A stretch of 64,000 nt of DNA from Amaurobius ferox. Taxonomy: Eukaryota; Arthropoda; Arachnida; Araneae; Amaurobiidae. The stretch is from contig OX578145.1 in the NCBI GenBank assembly GCA_951213105.1, positions 10,826,610-10,890,609 on the forward strand, given 5' to 3'. Numbering within the stretch: the first letter of the stretch is position 1; every line of letters starts with the position of its first letter. The notes below the pieces were generated by a model. The model had not been told where the DNA came from. It searched no databases and saw only the letters and a program-made list of their open reading frames with translations. The position numbers were made by a program, and so were the translations under genes. Below are positions 31,881-42,725 of the stretch, one piece after another.

Positions 31881-31963
31881 AGATCTACTATTACGCGCAG
31901 ATAGCTACTCTAAACCCACCATGTGAGTCGCACGGTCTGGGGTCTTCAGATCTACTATTACGC
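31881..31963 (+). mobile_element. Ultra-short retroposon insertion with 16-bp target duplication
   Basis: A 51-bp insert (31897-31947), ending GTGAGTCGCACGGTCTGG then GGTCTTC, is flanked by perfect AGATCTACTATTACGC repeats (31881-31896, 31948-31963). The other array units lack it, which proves an insertion. The 3' half resembles 45375-45438 and 55291-55339. Confidence 0.8.
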
Positions 31964-32578
31964 AACCAAATAATTGTATATTAATTAGCAATTCTATATT
32001 ACCTTTGTTTATCAATAGGAGACTCCAGATGGTACCAGCACATGGTTCCCTGGAGATTATTTTAATGACGTCTTGGGATATATATAATATTAAAAAAAGT
32101 AAGTTGAATAACTGTTTTTACCCCCAGATCTATTATGCAACCAAATAATTGTATATTAATTAGCAATTCTATATTATATTTGTTTATCAATAGGAGACTC
32201 CAGATGGTATCAGCACATGGTTCCCTGGAGATTATTTTAATGACGTCTTGGGATATATATAATATTAAAAAAAGTAAGTTGAATAATTGTTTTTTCCCCC
32301 AGATCTATTATGCAACCAAATAATTGTATATTAATTAGCAATTCTATATTATATTTGTTTATCAATAGGAGACTCCAGATGGTATCAAGTAAATGGCTCC
32401 CTGGAGAAAATTTTAATGACGACTTGATGTATTTATAATAAAAATGTAAGTTGAATAACTGCTTTTTTTTCTGATTTTTCTGTAAACAGGTAATGGTACA
32501 TTATTCAGCAATTGTATATTACCTTTATAAAACTTAAATTGAATAACTGTTGTTTTATAGTTCTATTATGAAACCATA

Positions 32579-32710
32579 CAGGGTGTGCTAAAAAGATTGA
32601 AACGCGCCTTAATTCTTTACCTGTTGGAGATAAGTGGACAATGTAAATTGCAAAAATGTTGAAAGTAAGGTAGAAAATAAGACTACGTGTTAACACGTGC
32701 TACGAAATAA
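32579..32710 (+). other. Insertion-like segment within the degenerating end of the array
   Basis: Copies of TTCTATTATGAAACCATA (32560 and 32740) flank a segment starting ACAGGGTGTGCTAAAAAG, typical of DNA-element starts in arthropods. The spacing equals one array unit, so this may also be a replaced unit. Confidence 0.4.
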
Positions 32711-32890
32711 GACAAAGTTTAATAACAGTTGTTTTATAATTCTATTATGAAACCATATAGTAGTATATTATTTAGCAACTCTATCTGTGTTTACCAAGAG
32801 ATTCCAAATGGTGCCAGTCCCATTGGTCCTTTGGAGATGATTCGTCTGAAGTCTTGGGTTACACTTTAATTAAAAAATGCATGTTGCAAG

Positions 32891-33275
32891 ATTATTTATA
32901 TCTCTAATATATTTTGTTGAAGTTAATATCTCCATTACACAAATGTCAGCATAACTATTTAGTAGCACATTATATATTAACTGTATATGTGGATATTTTA
33001 TAGAGCTTGTCCATTCATAACCAAGTCGTTGTAAGTAATTTAATCGGTTTTGTAGTAGTATGTACAAGAGCTTCGACGAAGTTTCTCTTATAAAGTATTC
33101 TATAGTAGGTATTCATATTTTGACAGTAAAGCTGTATTCATTGCTAGTGTCATATTTTTCCGTTCTTTGGAGCTTGAAATGTTAATTCTTGTTAAAATTA
33201 TGCAACAATTTACACACTTCATATAATTAAATTAACTTAATATAGTCAGGGATTTGGACGTAAAACTCACACCTA
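32891..33275. other. AT-rich spacer
   Basis: I saw no gene or repeat in this stretch. Confidence 0.4.
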
Positions 33276-33287
33276 ATGAAACGTATG

Positions 33288-33535
33288 TTGTTGTTGTTAC
33301 TTATTCCCCCGTGGTGAAGGAGCGCTTATGAACTACGTCCACTAGACCTCTGGTCCCATGGCGAAGGGGAGAAATTTGCAGCTTCACTTTATATTGAGGC
33401 ACCCCAAGGGCGGAAGTCTGACTTTGCCTCGACAACACAACATCCATACCCGCTGGCGGGATTCGAACTCACAACCCGACAATTCAGCGATCGGACGGAA
33501 ACGCTTGCCCCTGACCGCTCGACCACCGGATCGGC
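33288..33535 (-). mobile_element. tRNA-derived SINE, minus strand, with 12-bp target-site duplication
   Basis: Read on the minus strand it begins GCCGATCCGGTGGTCGAGCG (A box TGGTCGAGCGG) and has the B box GAGTTCGAATCCCGCC. A body of about 170 bp follows, ending in an (AAC)n tail at the left edge. Perfect repeats ATGAAACGTATG flank it (33276-33287, 33536-33547). It is a different family from the SINE at 3088. Confidence 0.88.
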
Positions 33536-33547
33536 ATGAAACGTATG

Positions 33548-35224
33548 TAACGCACTTGACTGGCATAAATATTTATCTATCATCGACACTATTAAAAATT
33601 CGGTAAAAAAACCTTTATTTTAAAGTTATGTTTAGCAGGATACTTGGGTTCTCAAGTTGAATGAAATTTTGCAAATGAAAATAATAAAAGTTACTTACTT
33701 TGTCACATTAGCCCCAGTTATGCCTCCATTTAGTTTTAATGTTAATAAGATAGGTCCTGTAGAATAAAATCTTGCAATAATAATGCTGACTTTCAATTCA
33801 GTTTCAAAATGGGCATATATAAATCAGAGCGGATTTGAATTTTAATAGGCAAATTTTAATTATTATTCAGTTGAAAATATAAAAGTTTGTCTTTTCCTAT
33901 ATTTACTGGACAATATTTTTTGAGAATTCTTAGATTCTCGACCTGCTTTTGAAACATTTTTTCCACGTCTGTGTGGTTTGTTCATCCACGTATGGTATTT
34001 AGTTTATTGAAAAGTTCAAGTTGGCAATGGAGGCGGTGTGTGTGTGTGTGTGGGGGGGAGTGTTTAGAATCCAAAAAATAGTATTATTTTGTTCGGTAAT
34101 TGCTGTTTTTTGATGTTATTTTTTATATAATCATAGGTTTTATACTTTTTTCTAGATTAGATGTCTTTGCTACTGTATAACAGCGTATATAGATGTCTTT
34201 GCTACTGTATAACAGCGGATAGATGTCTTAGCTACTATCACACAACATCTTGTAAAATAACAGTACAGTCCATCCAATCTGTATTTATATTTTTATAGAT
34301 TACAAAATCAATTATTCAATAGTTTATGACTAACCCCCCAAAATAAATAGCATAAACATATGTATCTGCCTCTTTCATTTGTTCATTTTTCAATTTTTCT
34401 TGCATTAAGTGGCATTTTTACACTGATATTCCCAGAAAAAAAAAACAGTTTTTAAAAATAATATTGATGAGCGAAATTATAGAGAAATGTTTGAAAACTT
34501 GTACATGTAATTCCTTTGGACATTGAAGCATTATACACGATTGCGCAAGCTATTTTATATGAAATTGACAGTTTTTCAATTTGTAACAGCTTTAATTTTC
34601 TGCCATAACTTATTTTGATGAGAAAAATCAAATGGTTCTATTTAAAACATTGTCGTTTATATTGGAACCATCATTTGTCGACGTAAATAAATATTACGCG
34701 TATCTCTGTGAACGGCAGCGTCTTGTTTTTGGCAATTGCATCACACTTTTCTGATAAATTATCCTATCAGAAAGCGAGGTGGCTTTTATCCTATATATTT
34801 CTCCTCTACATTTTAAAGTAAAATATAATTTAATACTTAGAGAGACTGCTCACAGTGGTCAATAGATGTGGGTAACGAAAAAGGTTGAAAGACACTACAA
34901 TAGGCTTGGCGAATTGGACGCAGACGAAAAACATCTAAAAAATAAAATAAAAGGAGTGAATTATAGACATAAGCTTTCGCTATTGGAACTGAAATCTCTT
35001 TTTTTACCTGGTACATGCTTTACTGAGCACTTATGCCGTATGAGATATTATATAAAAAAGCCGCCTGTGTCTCATTTATATAAAAAATTGACAAAATATC
35101 GCCAACTTGGCGACTTCAGAAACTGTCGGTAATGTTTCTGGTTTGTGGGCCTTGAGGGTATTAAATGAATGGCGTTTTATTACGGGTGGATCAGTAAATA
35201 TATTGAGTGATTGAATCATATAGT
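33548..35224. other. AT-rich intergenic stretch with a small tandem repeat
   Basis: It contains a 31-32 bp repeat (TAGATGTCTTTGCTACTG) in three copies at about 34158-34240 and a TG/G tract at 34036-34059. An 88-codon basic open frame at 34866-35132 has no recognisable domain and is not called. Confidence 0.4.
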
Positions 35225-36185
35225 AAAAAATCTGATGTGGGCAGCACATGACTTTCCTTATATAATGTAATGAATTTACTACTTTTATAGTAAAAAAAAT
35301 TTTTTTCTTATAGTAGATACTAATATTCTTTCCAAGATATTGAATTTTCGACAATTGGTTATTATTTTCATTGATTTAGCGTCATTTTTATCTATTTGGC
35401 GAGATTTTCCTTAATTTGGCAACATTACAAAAAGTCGTCAAGTTGGCGACATTACGCCAAATTCGTCGCCAAAATCTCGCCAAGTGTTATGGACGAAGAA
35501 ATAAATTATTCTTACAGCAGATAAATGACTATAGGCGTTCAAATACAAAAGTATTACTCAAAGTATTTTTTTCATGAATGGAACATGCTAGATCCACGAG
35601 AATGATGTCACCCAATTTATCGCATGGTATTACATATGAAAAGTGAACATGTTTCTTAATAGGAAATATTCTTTTTTTTTTATTTTATATGACTTTTTGA
35701 TAATTTTAAAAAAAAATGTGCAATATCTCGAGAACGGGTGATGTTAGCGTTCTAAAATTTATGTCAATCGTTTTCTAATGAAAAATTACATAAGAAATGT
35801 CTATTTGCGTAACTCCATTAGTGGTTTTGATTTTCTGACGATTTTTTCAAAATTTCATTCGAAAATTTAGGAGGGGTTCTGTACATTCGATTGCGTATAA
35901 AAACAATAGGCTTCCAGTGTTTACGGATTGTGATTTTTGTACCAAATTTGGTTCGAATCGGTCCATTCTTTCGTCAGTTATCGTCTCCACAGGCTCACTG
36001 ACACACAGACACACACACACTCATACTTTCACACACACATACACACACACACACATACATCACTTCAAAAATGTTCGATTCGTGATCAGGGATGCTTGAA
36101 ACGTGCTCTCCCGTCGGAAACTCGAATTCGAATTTTCGACCCCGTCACAATACTTTCCTTATACATTATTGTATATAAGGAAAGT
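35225..36185 (-). mobile_element. Family A repeat, copy A6 (reverse)
   Basis: Complete: right end AAAAAATCTGATGTGGGC with AGCACATGACTTTCC at 35225-35260, GGCGA-rich section 35360-35480, CA microsatellite 36000-36058, TTCGAATTTTCGACCCCG at 36127 and left hairpin at about 36151-36185. Confidence 0.83.
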
Positions 36186-37832
36186 AATAAAAATATTGAT
36201 CTGGAGAGGCGAGTGGTGAACATTCGTAAGGAAATTTAAGAAGCTTAAGCGCTACAGACGGGTAGATGGGAGGGACACAACTTTATGCACCCAGTCATCA
36301 GCTGATCTTAACTTCTGGTTTATACAAAAAGTGTTGTTTACACGAACATATTCGAATTCAAAATTTCTGATGAAAATCACGCTGTTAGAACACAATACAT
36401 TTCAAATTATTTTCAATAGAATGTCGATCAGCATATGCGCGTTTAATTGTAGAATTGTTATTATCTATATACATAAAATTTAAAGTTGGGAATACTTCCA
36501 TCTGTTTAACTCAGCACGGGAGAACTCAACTTTTTCTTTTTTAGTAAGAGTGATTATAAAATTTCAAAGAAAGACTAAAATTATTAAAAGTTCACCGCCC
36601 ATTGCGAATTTTAAGTTTCTGTTTATCATATTTTCTTACAAAGAATGGATATAAAATGTTTGCATTATACATAATTTTCAACGACAAAACCGAATAAAAC
36701 CAATCTCATAATTATGGAACGGATTGTTTTCGAAATTGTTTAAGTTTAGTGAAAGTTTTTTATACTTTGTGTAGCTGACGATGTGTTAGTTATAACTAAA
36801 ATATTCAATGATATTTCATAAAATTTATTATTTAAGTCACTTGTAGATGACTTTGTTGTGAATTTGATTTTGGGGCGATACGATAAAATAGAACAGACCT
36901 TTTTTTGCGAACTGGCCCGCAAAAATCATCAAGATCTGAAACATAAATGCTAAAATATTTTACGTAAATGCTTGTCTCATACGCAATTTTTTAGAATAAA
37001 ACGTATATAAGACTCATTCCAGAAGGAATCATTTTCGAGATATTTTAATTATTTGGAACGTTGAGTCATTGACGACGTTTTAAGCTGTAATAGAACGTCA
37101 GAATACATACACGAGTCATTTGAAATAAAATATGCGATCCATTTTGCGCATATAAAACTCAATTTGACTGTGAAAGAAAGAAAGAGAAAATGAAAGAATT
37201 TGATCTTTAAAAAAAGTTATGTGCAGCCTAAATACATTTTTATTTAACGTATTTATACATAAAATACATTCATTTTTGAGTTATAGTGCTCATCTATTTC
37301 ACAAGCAGGCTGACACGTTTTAAAAGTGCATGAAATGTGTTCATCAACTTTTACAAAATAATCCCCATATGCAGCCCCTAATTCTGTCGCCGAGGACCCC
37401 CAAATCTTTAATTCCATAAATATTGACAGCATTAAAGTGGCATGGTAGAAGAACCTATTTTATTTTTAATATTTTGTTTAGAAATTTCATAATGGACTTT
37501 CTTCTATTATACTTTCTGGTGGATCTGTCTGTCATGCGAAATTTCTTTTTAATTGTTTTAGTACTTCTGCGTTTAATAATTCCCCAAAAATATAAACACA
37601 TCTTTATTCACAAACATTGATAAACATCTTAAAATAATCTGAAATTGAGTAAAATATGGAGAAATGTGTGGACCCCGTTTGAAGAGAGGGGGGGGGGGGG
37701 TCTTAAGCGATCGTTTAGTCGGCATAAATTTAAAAATATAATGTGGTTAGCGTAAGACTTTTCCTACAGTCTCAAATAAATTTTGGTTTTCCATTGAGTT
37801 AAATGACCCAAACTGATACGGATACTAATTTG
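36186..37832. other. Intergenic stretch with a divergent family A-like segment
   Basis: 36640-37230 shares blocks (CATAATTATGGAACGGATTG, CATTTTGCGCATATAAAACTC) and a GTTATGTGCAGCC-like end with the divergent copy at 62944-63569. A G run lies at 37687-37700. No gene is supported. Confidence 0.4.
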
Positions 37833-38324
37833 AAAAAAATCTGATATGGGTAGCACATGACTTTCCTTATATAATGCAGTGAATTTACTTCTTTAAAGGT
37901 GAAAAAGTGATGAAAAAGTCACGGCACAGTGTTTGTAACGTTAAACTGTACATTCGGTGCTTTTCCGGATGACACTATGCAAAACTATTTTGTACCTAAT
38001 TAACTAATATTTCATGCAACTCTAAATTAATAATTATCAATATTGATATCATCCTCAATAAGCAATATAGTCCATATATTTAAATATTTTAATAATAAAT
38101 AAATAAATTAATTAATTAAGCGTCATTTTCCTCAACTTGGTGTCATTTTTACTTTCCTTATATATAGTATAATGTATAAGGAAAGTATTGTGACGGGGTC
38201 GAAAATTCGAATTCGAGTTTTCGACGGGAGAGAATGTTTCAAACATTCCTGATCACTCATTCCTGTGCATGTGTGTGTGTGTGTGTGTGTGAAAGTATGT
38301 GTGTGTGTGTGTGTGTGTGTGAAA

Positions 38325-38359
<35 letters not shown>

Positions 38360-40585
38360 TATGTGTGTGTGTGTGTGTGTTAGGGAAAAAAAAGAGTCTG
38401 TGGAGACGATATGTCACGAAAGAATGAAGCGATTCGAATGAAATTCGGTACAAAAATCACAATCTGTAAATACTGGAAGTCTATTGTTTTAAAACGCAAT
38501 CGAATGTTCAGAACCCACCTAAATTTTCGAGCGAAAATTTGAAAAAATCATAAAAAAAAATCAAAAAATCAAAAGCTTTAATAAAGTTGCGCAAATAGAC
38601 ATTTCTTATGTAATTTTCTTAGAAAACGATTGACATAAACTTTAGAACGCTAGCATGAACCGTTCTCGAGATATTGCACATTTTTCAAATAAATTTATCA
38701 AAAAATCCCATAAATTAAAAAAAAATATATAAACTGTTAAGAAACATGTTCACTTTTCTTATGTAATATCATGCAATAAATTTGGTGATATCATTCTCGT
38801 GGATCAAACTCGTTCCATTCACGAGAAAATATACTTTGAGTAATACTTTTGTATTTGAACTCCAATAGTCATTTATCTGTTGTAAGAATAACTTATTTCT
38901 CCGTCCATAACGCTTGGCGAGATTTCGGCGACGAATTTAGCGGAATGTCGCCAACTTGGCTATATTTTTAAATGTTGCCAAATTAACGAAAATCTCGCCA
39001 AGTGAATAAAAATGACGCTAAATCCACGAAAATGACGACTATTGAAGAAAATTCAATATCTTGGAAAGAATATAAGTATCTACTATAAGAATAACCATTT
39101 TTTTAAACTGTAAAAGTAGTAAATCTATTGCATTATATAAGGAAAGTCATGTGCTGCCCACATCAGATTTTTACAATTTTGACGATATCTTCGTCAATGT
39201 GAGGATAAATATCGCCAAGTTGGCGATATTTATAAGAGCATTACTTATATAATAAAATGTATGCCTATCATATGAAGAAATTAAAATTTTGCAAAACATT
39301 GCATCCCATTTGGCATCATTTTTATCAAGTTGGCGATATTTTTATCAATTTGATAAAAAATTTTTCAATTTGGCAAGAGTTTCTGCAATTTGGCAACAAT
39401 TAAAAAGTCGCCAAGTTTACGATATGCCGCCAAAATTTGTCGCCAAAATTCTGCCAAGCGTTACAGATGGAGATAAAGGTTATTATGTTTTTTTTTTCAA
39501 AATATTGAATTTTCATCAATTAGTTGCAATTTTCATTATTTACCGTCATTCTTATCATTTTGGCGACATATTTTATTAATTTGGCGACAGTTTCATCAAT
39601 TTGGAGACAGTGCCATCGATTTGACGACATTAAAAAACTCGCCAAATTGGCTATATTCCGCCAAATACGTCGCCAAAATTTCTTCAAGCATTATGATCGG
39701 AGAAATAGGTTATTCTTAAATTAGATGGCGTCCAAATACAAAACTATTACCCGAAATATCTTATCTCCTATTTAGCAGTAGATTTTTATATTCTTTGAAA
39801 GGTATTGAATTTTCATCAGTCTTCATTTTCATTGATTTAGTGTGATTGTTATCAATTTGGTGACATATTTATCAATATGACGATATTTTCGTCAATTTGG
39901 CAACATTTAAAAAACTCGTTAAGTTGGCGATATTCAGTCCAAATTCGTCGCCAAAGTTTGCCAAACGTTGTGGATGCAGAAATAGTTTATTCTTATAGTA
40001 GATAAACAAGATCTACGAGAATGATGATAATAAATTTATCGCATAATATTACATATGAAAAGTGAACAAATTTCACAATAGTTAATACTTTTTAAGAATT
40101 TTATACGATTTTTAATATATTTATTTGAAAAATGTGCAATATCTCGAGAACGGTTCATGCTATCATTCTAATGTTTATGTCAATCGTTTTCTAATAAAAA
40201 ATTACATAAGAAATGATTATTTTCGTAACTATATTGAAAGTTTTAATTTCTTAATGATTTTTTCAAAATTTTATTTCAAAATTTAGGTGAGTTCTAAGCA
40301 CTCGATTGCATGTAAAAACAATAGGCTTCCAGTATTCACTGACTGTGATTTTTGTAGCAAATTTTGTTCGAATCGCTTAATTCGTTCGTGAGTTATCGTC
40401 TCCAAAGTCCCATTGACACACACACACACACACTTTCACACACACATACAGACACCACTTCAAAAACGTCTGATTCGTGTTCAGAGATGCTTGAAACGTG
40501 CTCTCCCATCGAAAACTCGAATTTGAATTTTCGACCTCGTCACAAAACTTTCCTTATACATTATATGTATATAAGGAAAGTAATA
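37833..40585 (-). mobile_element. Family A repeat, copy A7 (reverse), split by copy A8
   Basis: The right end (AAAAAAATCTGATATGGG) lies at 37833. The copy proceeds through a segment shared with 7440-7660 to 38150, is interrupted by a forward copy (38151-39172), and resumes at 39173. It ends with the left hairpin at 40548-40582 (ACTTTCCTTATACATTATAT). The GGCGA-rich section is expanded (39180-39970). Confidence 0.7.
38151..39172 (+). mobile_element. Family A repeat, copy A8 (forward), nested in A7
   Basis: A complete copy with left hairpin 38151-38184, three (TG)n tracts separated by GAAAGTATG (38262-38380), the internal blocks and a perfect right end at 39172. T runs lie on both sides (CATTTTT before, GATTTTT after), compatible with insertion into a T tract. 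Confidence 0.82.
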
Positions 40586-40774
40586 TATCCACTTTGTAAT
40601 TTTAATATATCATTTTCATTTGGCAATTTATGCATTTTAAAATATTGCCAACTTCTCAAAATTACGAAATATACATATATATATATTTGGAGAATGATTC
40701 AACATAGAGTATAAAGTTGATTAATCTTGAAAAATACGTATAAAACAAGCGATTCATTAATTTATTGAAGCTTA
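40586..40774. other. Short AT-rich spacer
   Basis: Contains an (AT)n patch near 40672. Nothing else was recognised. Confidence 0.4.
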
Positions 40775-41535
40775 TTACTTTCCTTATATATAAAAATTTT
40801 ATGTGGACAGCACATGACTTTCCTTATGTAATGCAGTGAATTTACTACATTTACAGCACAAACAAATAGATTATTCTTACAATAGATACTTATTTTCTTT
40901 CCAAGATATTGGATTTTCGTCAATGAGTCTTCATTTTCATTGATTTATAGTCATTTTATCCATTTGGCGAGATTTTCATTAATTTGGCAACGTTTAGAAA
41001 AGTCGCCAAGTTGGCGACATTCCGCCAAATTCGTCGCCAAAATCATCAAGCGTTATGGACGGAAAAATAAGTTATTCTTATAGCAGATAAATGATTATTG
41101 GCGTTCAAATACAAAAGTATTTCTCAAAGTATCTTTTCATACTCTCTTTATCTCTTACGCAAGAAATGTCTATTTGCGTAACTTTATTAAAAGTTTTAAT
41201 TTTTTGATGATTTTTTTCAATATTTCACTCGAAAATTTAGGGGAGTTCTGAACATTCGATTGCGTTTAAAACAATAGGCTTCCAGTATTCACGGATTGTA
41301 ATATTTGTACCAAATTTCGTTCGAATCGGTCCATTTGTTCGTCAGTTATCGTCTCCACAGACTCACTGACACAGACACACGTACACACACACAAATATTT
41401 TCACTCCCCCCCACACACAGACATCACCTCAAAAATGTATGATTTGTGTTCAGGGATGCTTGAAGCGTGCTCTCCCTTCGAAAACTTGAATTCGAATTTT
41501 CGACCCCGTCACCATACTTTCCTTATACATTATTA
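40775..41535 (-). mobile_element. Family A repeat, copy A9 (reverse, internal deletion)
   Basis: It begins with a hairpin half (ACTTTCCTTATATA) fused directly to the right end (AAAATTTTATGTGGACAG). The GGCGA section lies at 40970-41050. About 200 bp that other copies hold between the AAAGTATC and ACGCAAGAAATG blocks is missing near 41148. It runs to the hairpin shared with A10. Confidence 0.75.
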
Positions 41536-42430
41536 TTTTCTTGATAAGGAAAGTTTTCGGTGGGAGAGCACTTTTCAAGCATCCCTGATCACGAATCGAA
41601 CATTTTTGAGGTAATGTCTGTGTGTGTGCGTGTATCTGTGAAAGTGCGTGTGTGTTAGTGAGTCTATGGAGACGCTAACTAACTAACAAATGGACCGATT
41701 CGAAAGAAATTTGGTACAAAAATTATAATCCGTAAATACTGGAAGCCTATTGTTTTTATACGCAATTGAATGTTCAGAACTCCATTAAATTTTCGAATGA
41801 AATTTTGAAAAAAATCATCAAAAAATCAAATCCTTTACTAAAATTACGCAAATAGATATTTCTGATGTAATTTTTTATTAGAAAACGGTTAACATAAATT
41901 TTAGAACGCTAGCATGAATCGTTCTCGAGATATTGCATATTTTTAAATAAAATTATCAAAAAATTATATAAAATAAAAAAAATATTTCCTATTGAGAAAC
42001 ATGCTCACTTTTCATATGTAATATCATGCGATATATTTGATGACATCATTCTCGTGGATCTAGCTCGTTCCATGCATGAGCAAAGATACTTTGAGCAATA
42101 CTTTTGTATTTGAACGCCAATAGTCACTTATCTGCTATAAGAATAAATTATTTCTCCGTCCATAATGCTTGGCAAGATTTTGGCAACGAATTTGACGGAA
42201 TCTCGCCAACTTGGCGACTTTTTTAAATGTTACCAAATAAAAGAAAATCTCGCCAAATGGATAAAAATGACGCTAAATAAATGAAAATAACGACTGATTG
42301 ACGAAAATTCAATATCTTGGCAAAAATGTATAAGTATCTACTATAAGAATAACCTATTTTGTTTTTACTGTGAAAGTAGTAAATACATTGCATTATATAA
42401 GGAAAGTCATGTGCTGCCCACATCAGATTT
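41516..42430 (+). mobile_element. Family A repeat, copy A10 (forward), head-to-head with A9
   Basis: It shares the hairpin ACTTTCCTTATACATTATTA..TGATAAGGAAAGT (41516-41562) with A9. The usual GTGACGGGGTCG segment after the hairpin is missing on this side. The remaining blocks and right end (ending 42430) are intact. Confidence 0.75.
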
Positions 42431-42725
42431 TTTAGTTTTTTTTCTCAAAATTTTTGCGGATCGTTTTGCGAAAAAGTACTATTTTTTCGAATTGTGCCAG
42501 AATCAATTTAGCACCAAGGTAATCCTCCACTAGTAGATGCATCTGGCCAATTTCGGAAAATCTTGCTTAGTAGTTTTTGATCTTGAAGGTATACATTCGT
42601 TGTACAGACACACACATACACTTTACGTTAAAAGTGGTGAATTAGTATTCTAAAAGTTCCAAAACATGTAGATCCGTCGAAAGCTCGAGTTCCGATTTTC
42701 GACCTTAATCCGATATTTTACATTA
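42431..42725 (-). mobile_element. Divergent family A-like fragment (reverse)
   Basis: AAAAGTGGTGAATTAGTATTC, CGTCGAAAGCTCGAGTTCC and GATTTTCGACCTTAA preserve the left-end order of family A in reverse. There is a CA tract at 42608. Most other positions have changed. Confidence 0.4.

Larger units (their letters stand above)
30915..32890 (+). repeat. Tandem array of exon-like units (165-177 bp) after the kinase stop codon
   Basis: Nine units carry a core of about 79 bp: 30915-30992, 31080-31158, 31245-31324, 31421-31499, 31598-31676, 31775-31853, 32019-32098, 32194-32273 and 32369-32445. A tenth, decayed, lies near 32799-32878. Each core starts G(A/C/T)GACTCCAGATGG, contains CTGGAGA and GACGTCTTGGGATAT, and is preceded by a TTTGTTTA-CAATAG-type acceptor and followed by GTAAGTTG. 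Units 4-8 are nearly identical, the outer ones diverged. The spacers behave like small introns of about 90-100 bp. A 51-bp insertion sits in the spacer after unit 6. They could be tandemly duplicated 3' UTR exons or a satellite seeded from one. Confidence 0.75.

Noticed and set aside
34866..35132. 88-codon basic open frame
   Set aside because: No recognisable domain, and AT-driven composition; the last part overlaps a GGCGA-type repeat (CGCCAACTTGGCGAC).
36467..36530. Another Helitron 5' end (TCTATATACATAAAA)
   Set aside because: The start looks right and CACGGGAGAAC follows, but no (TCTG)n or further match supports it.
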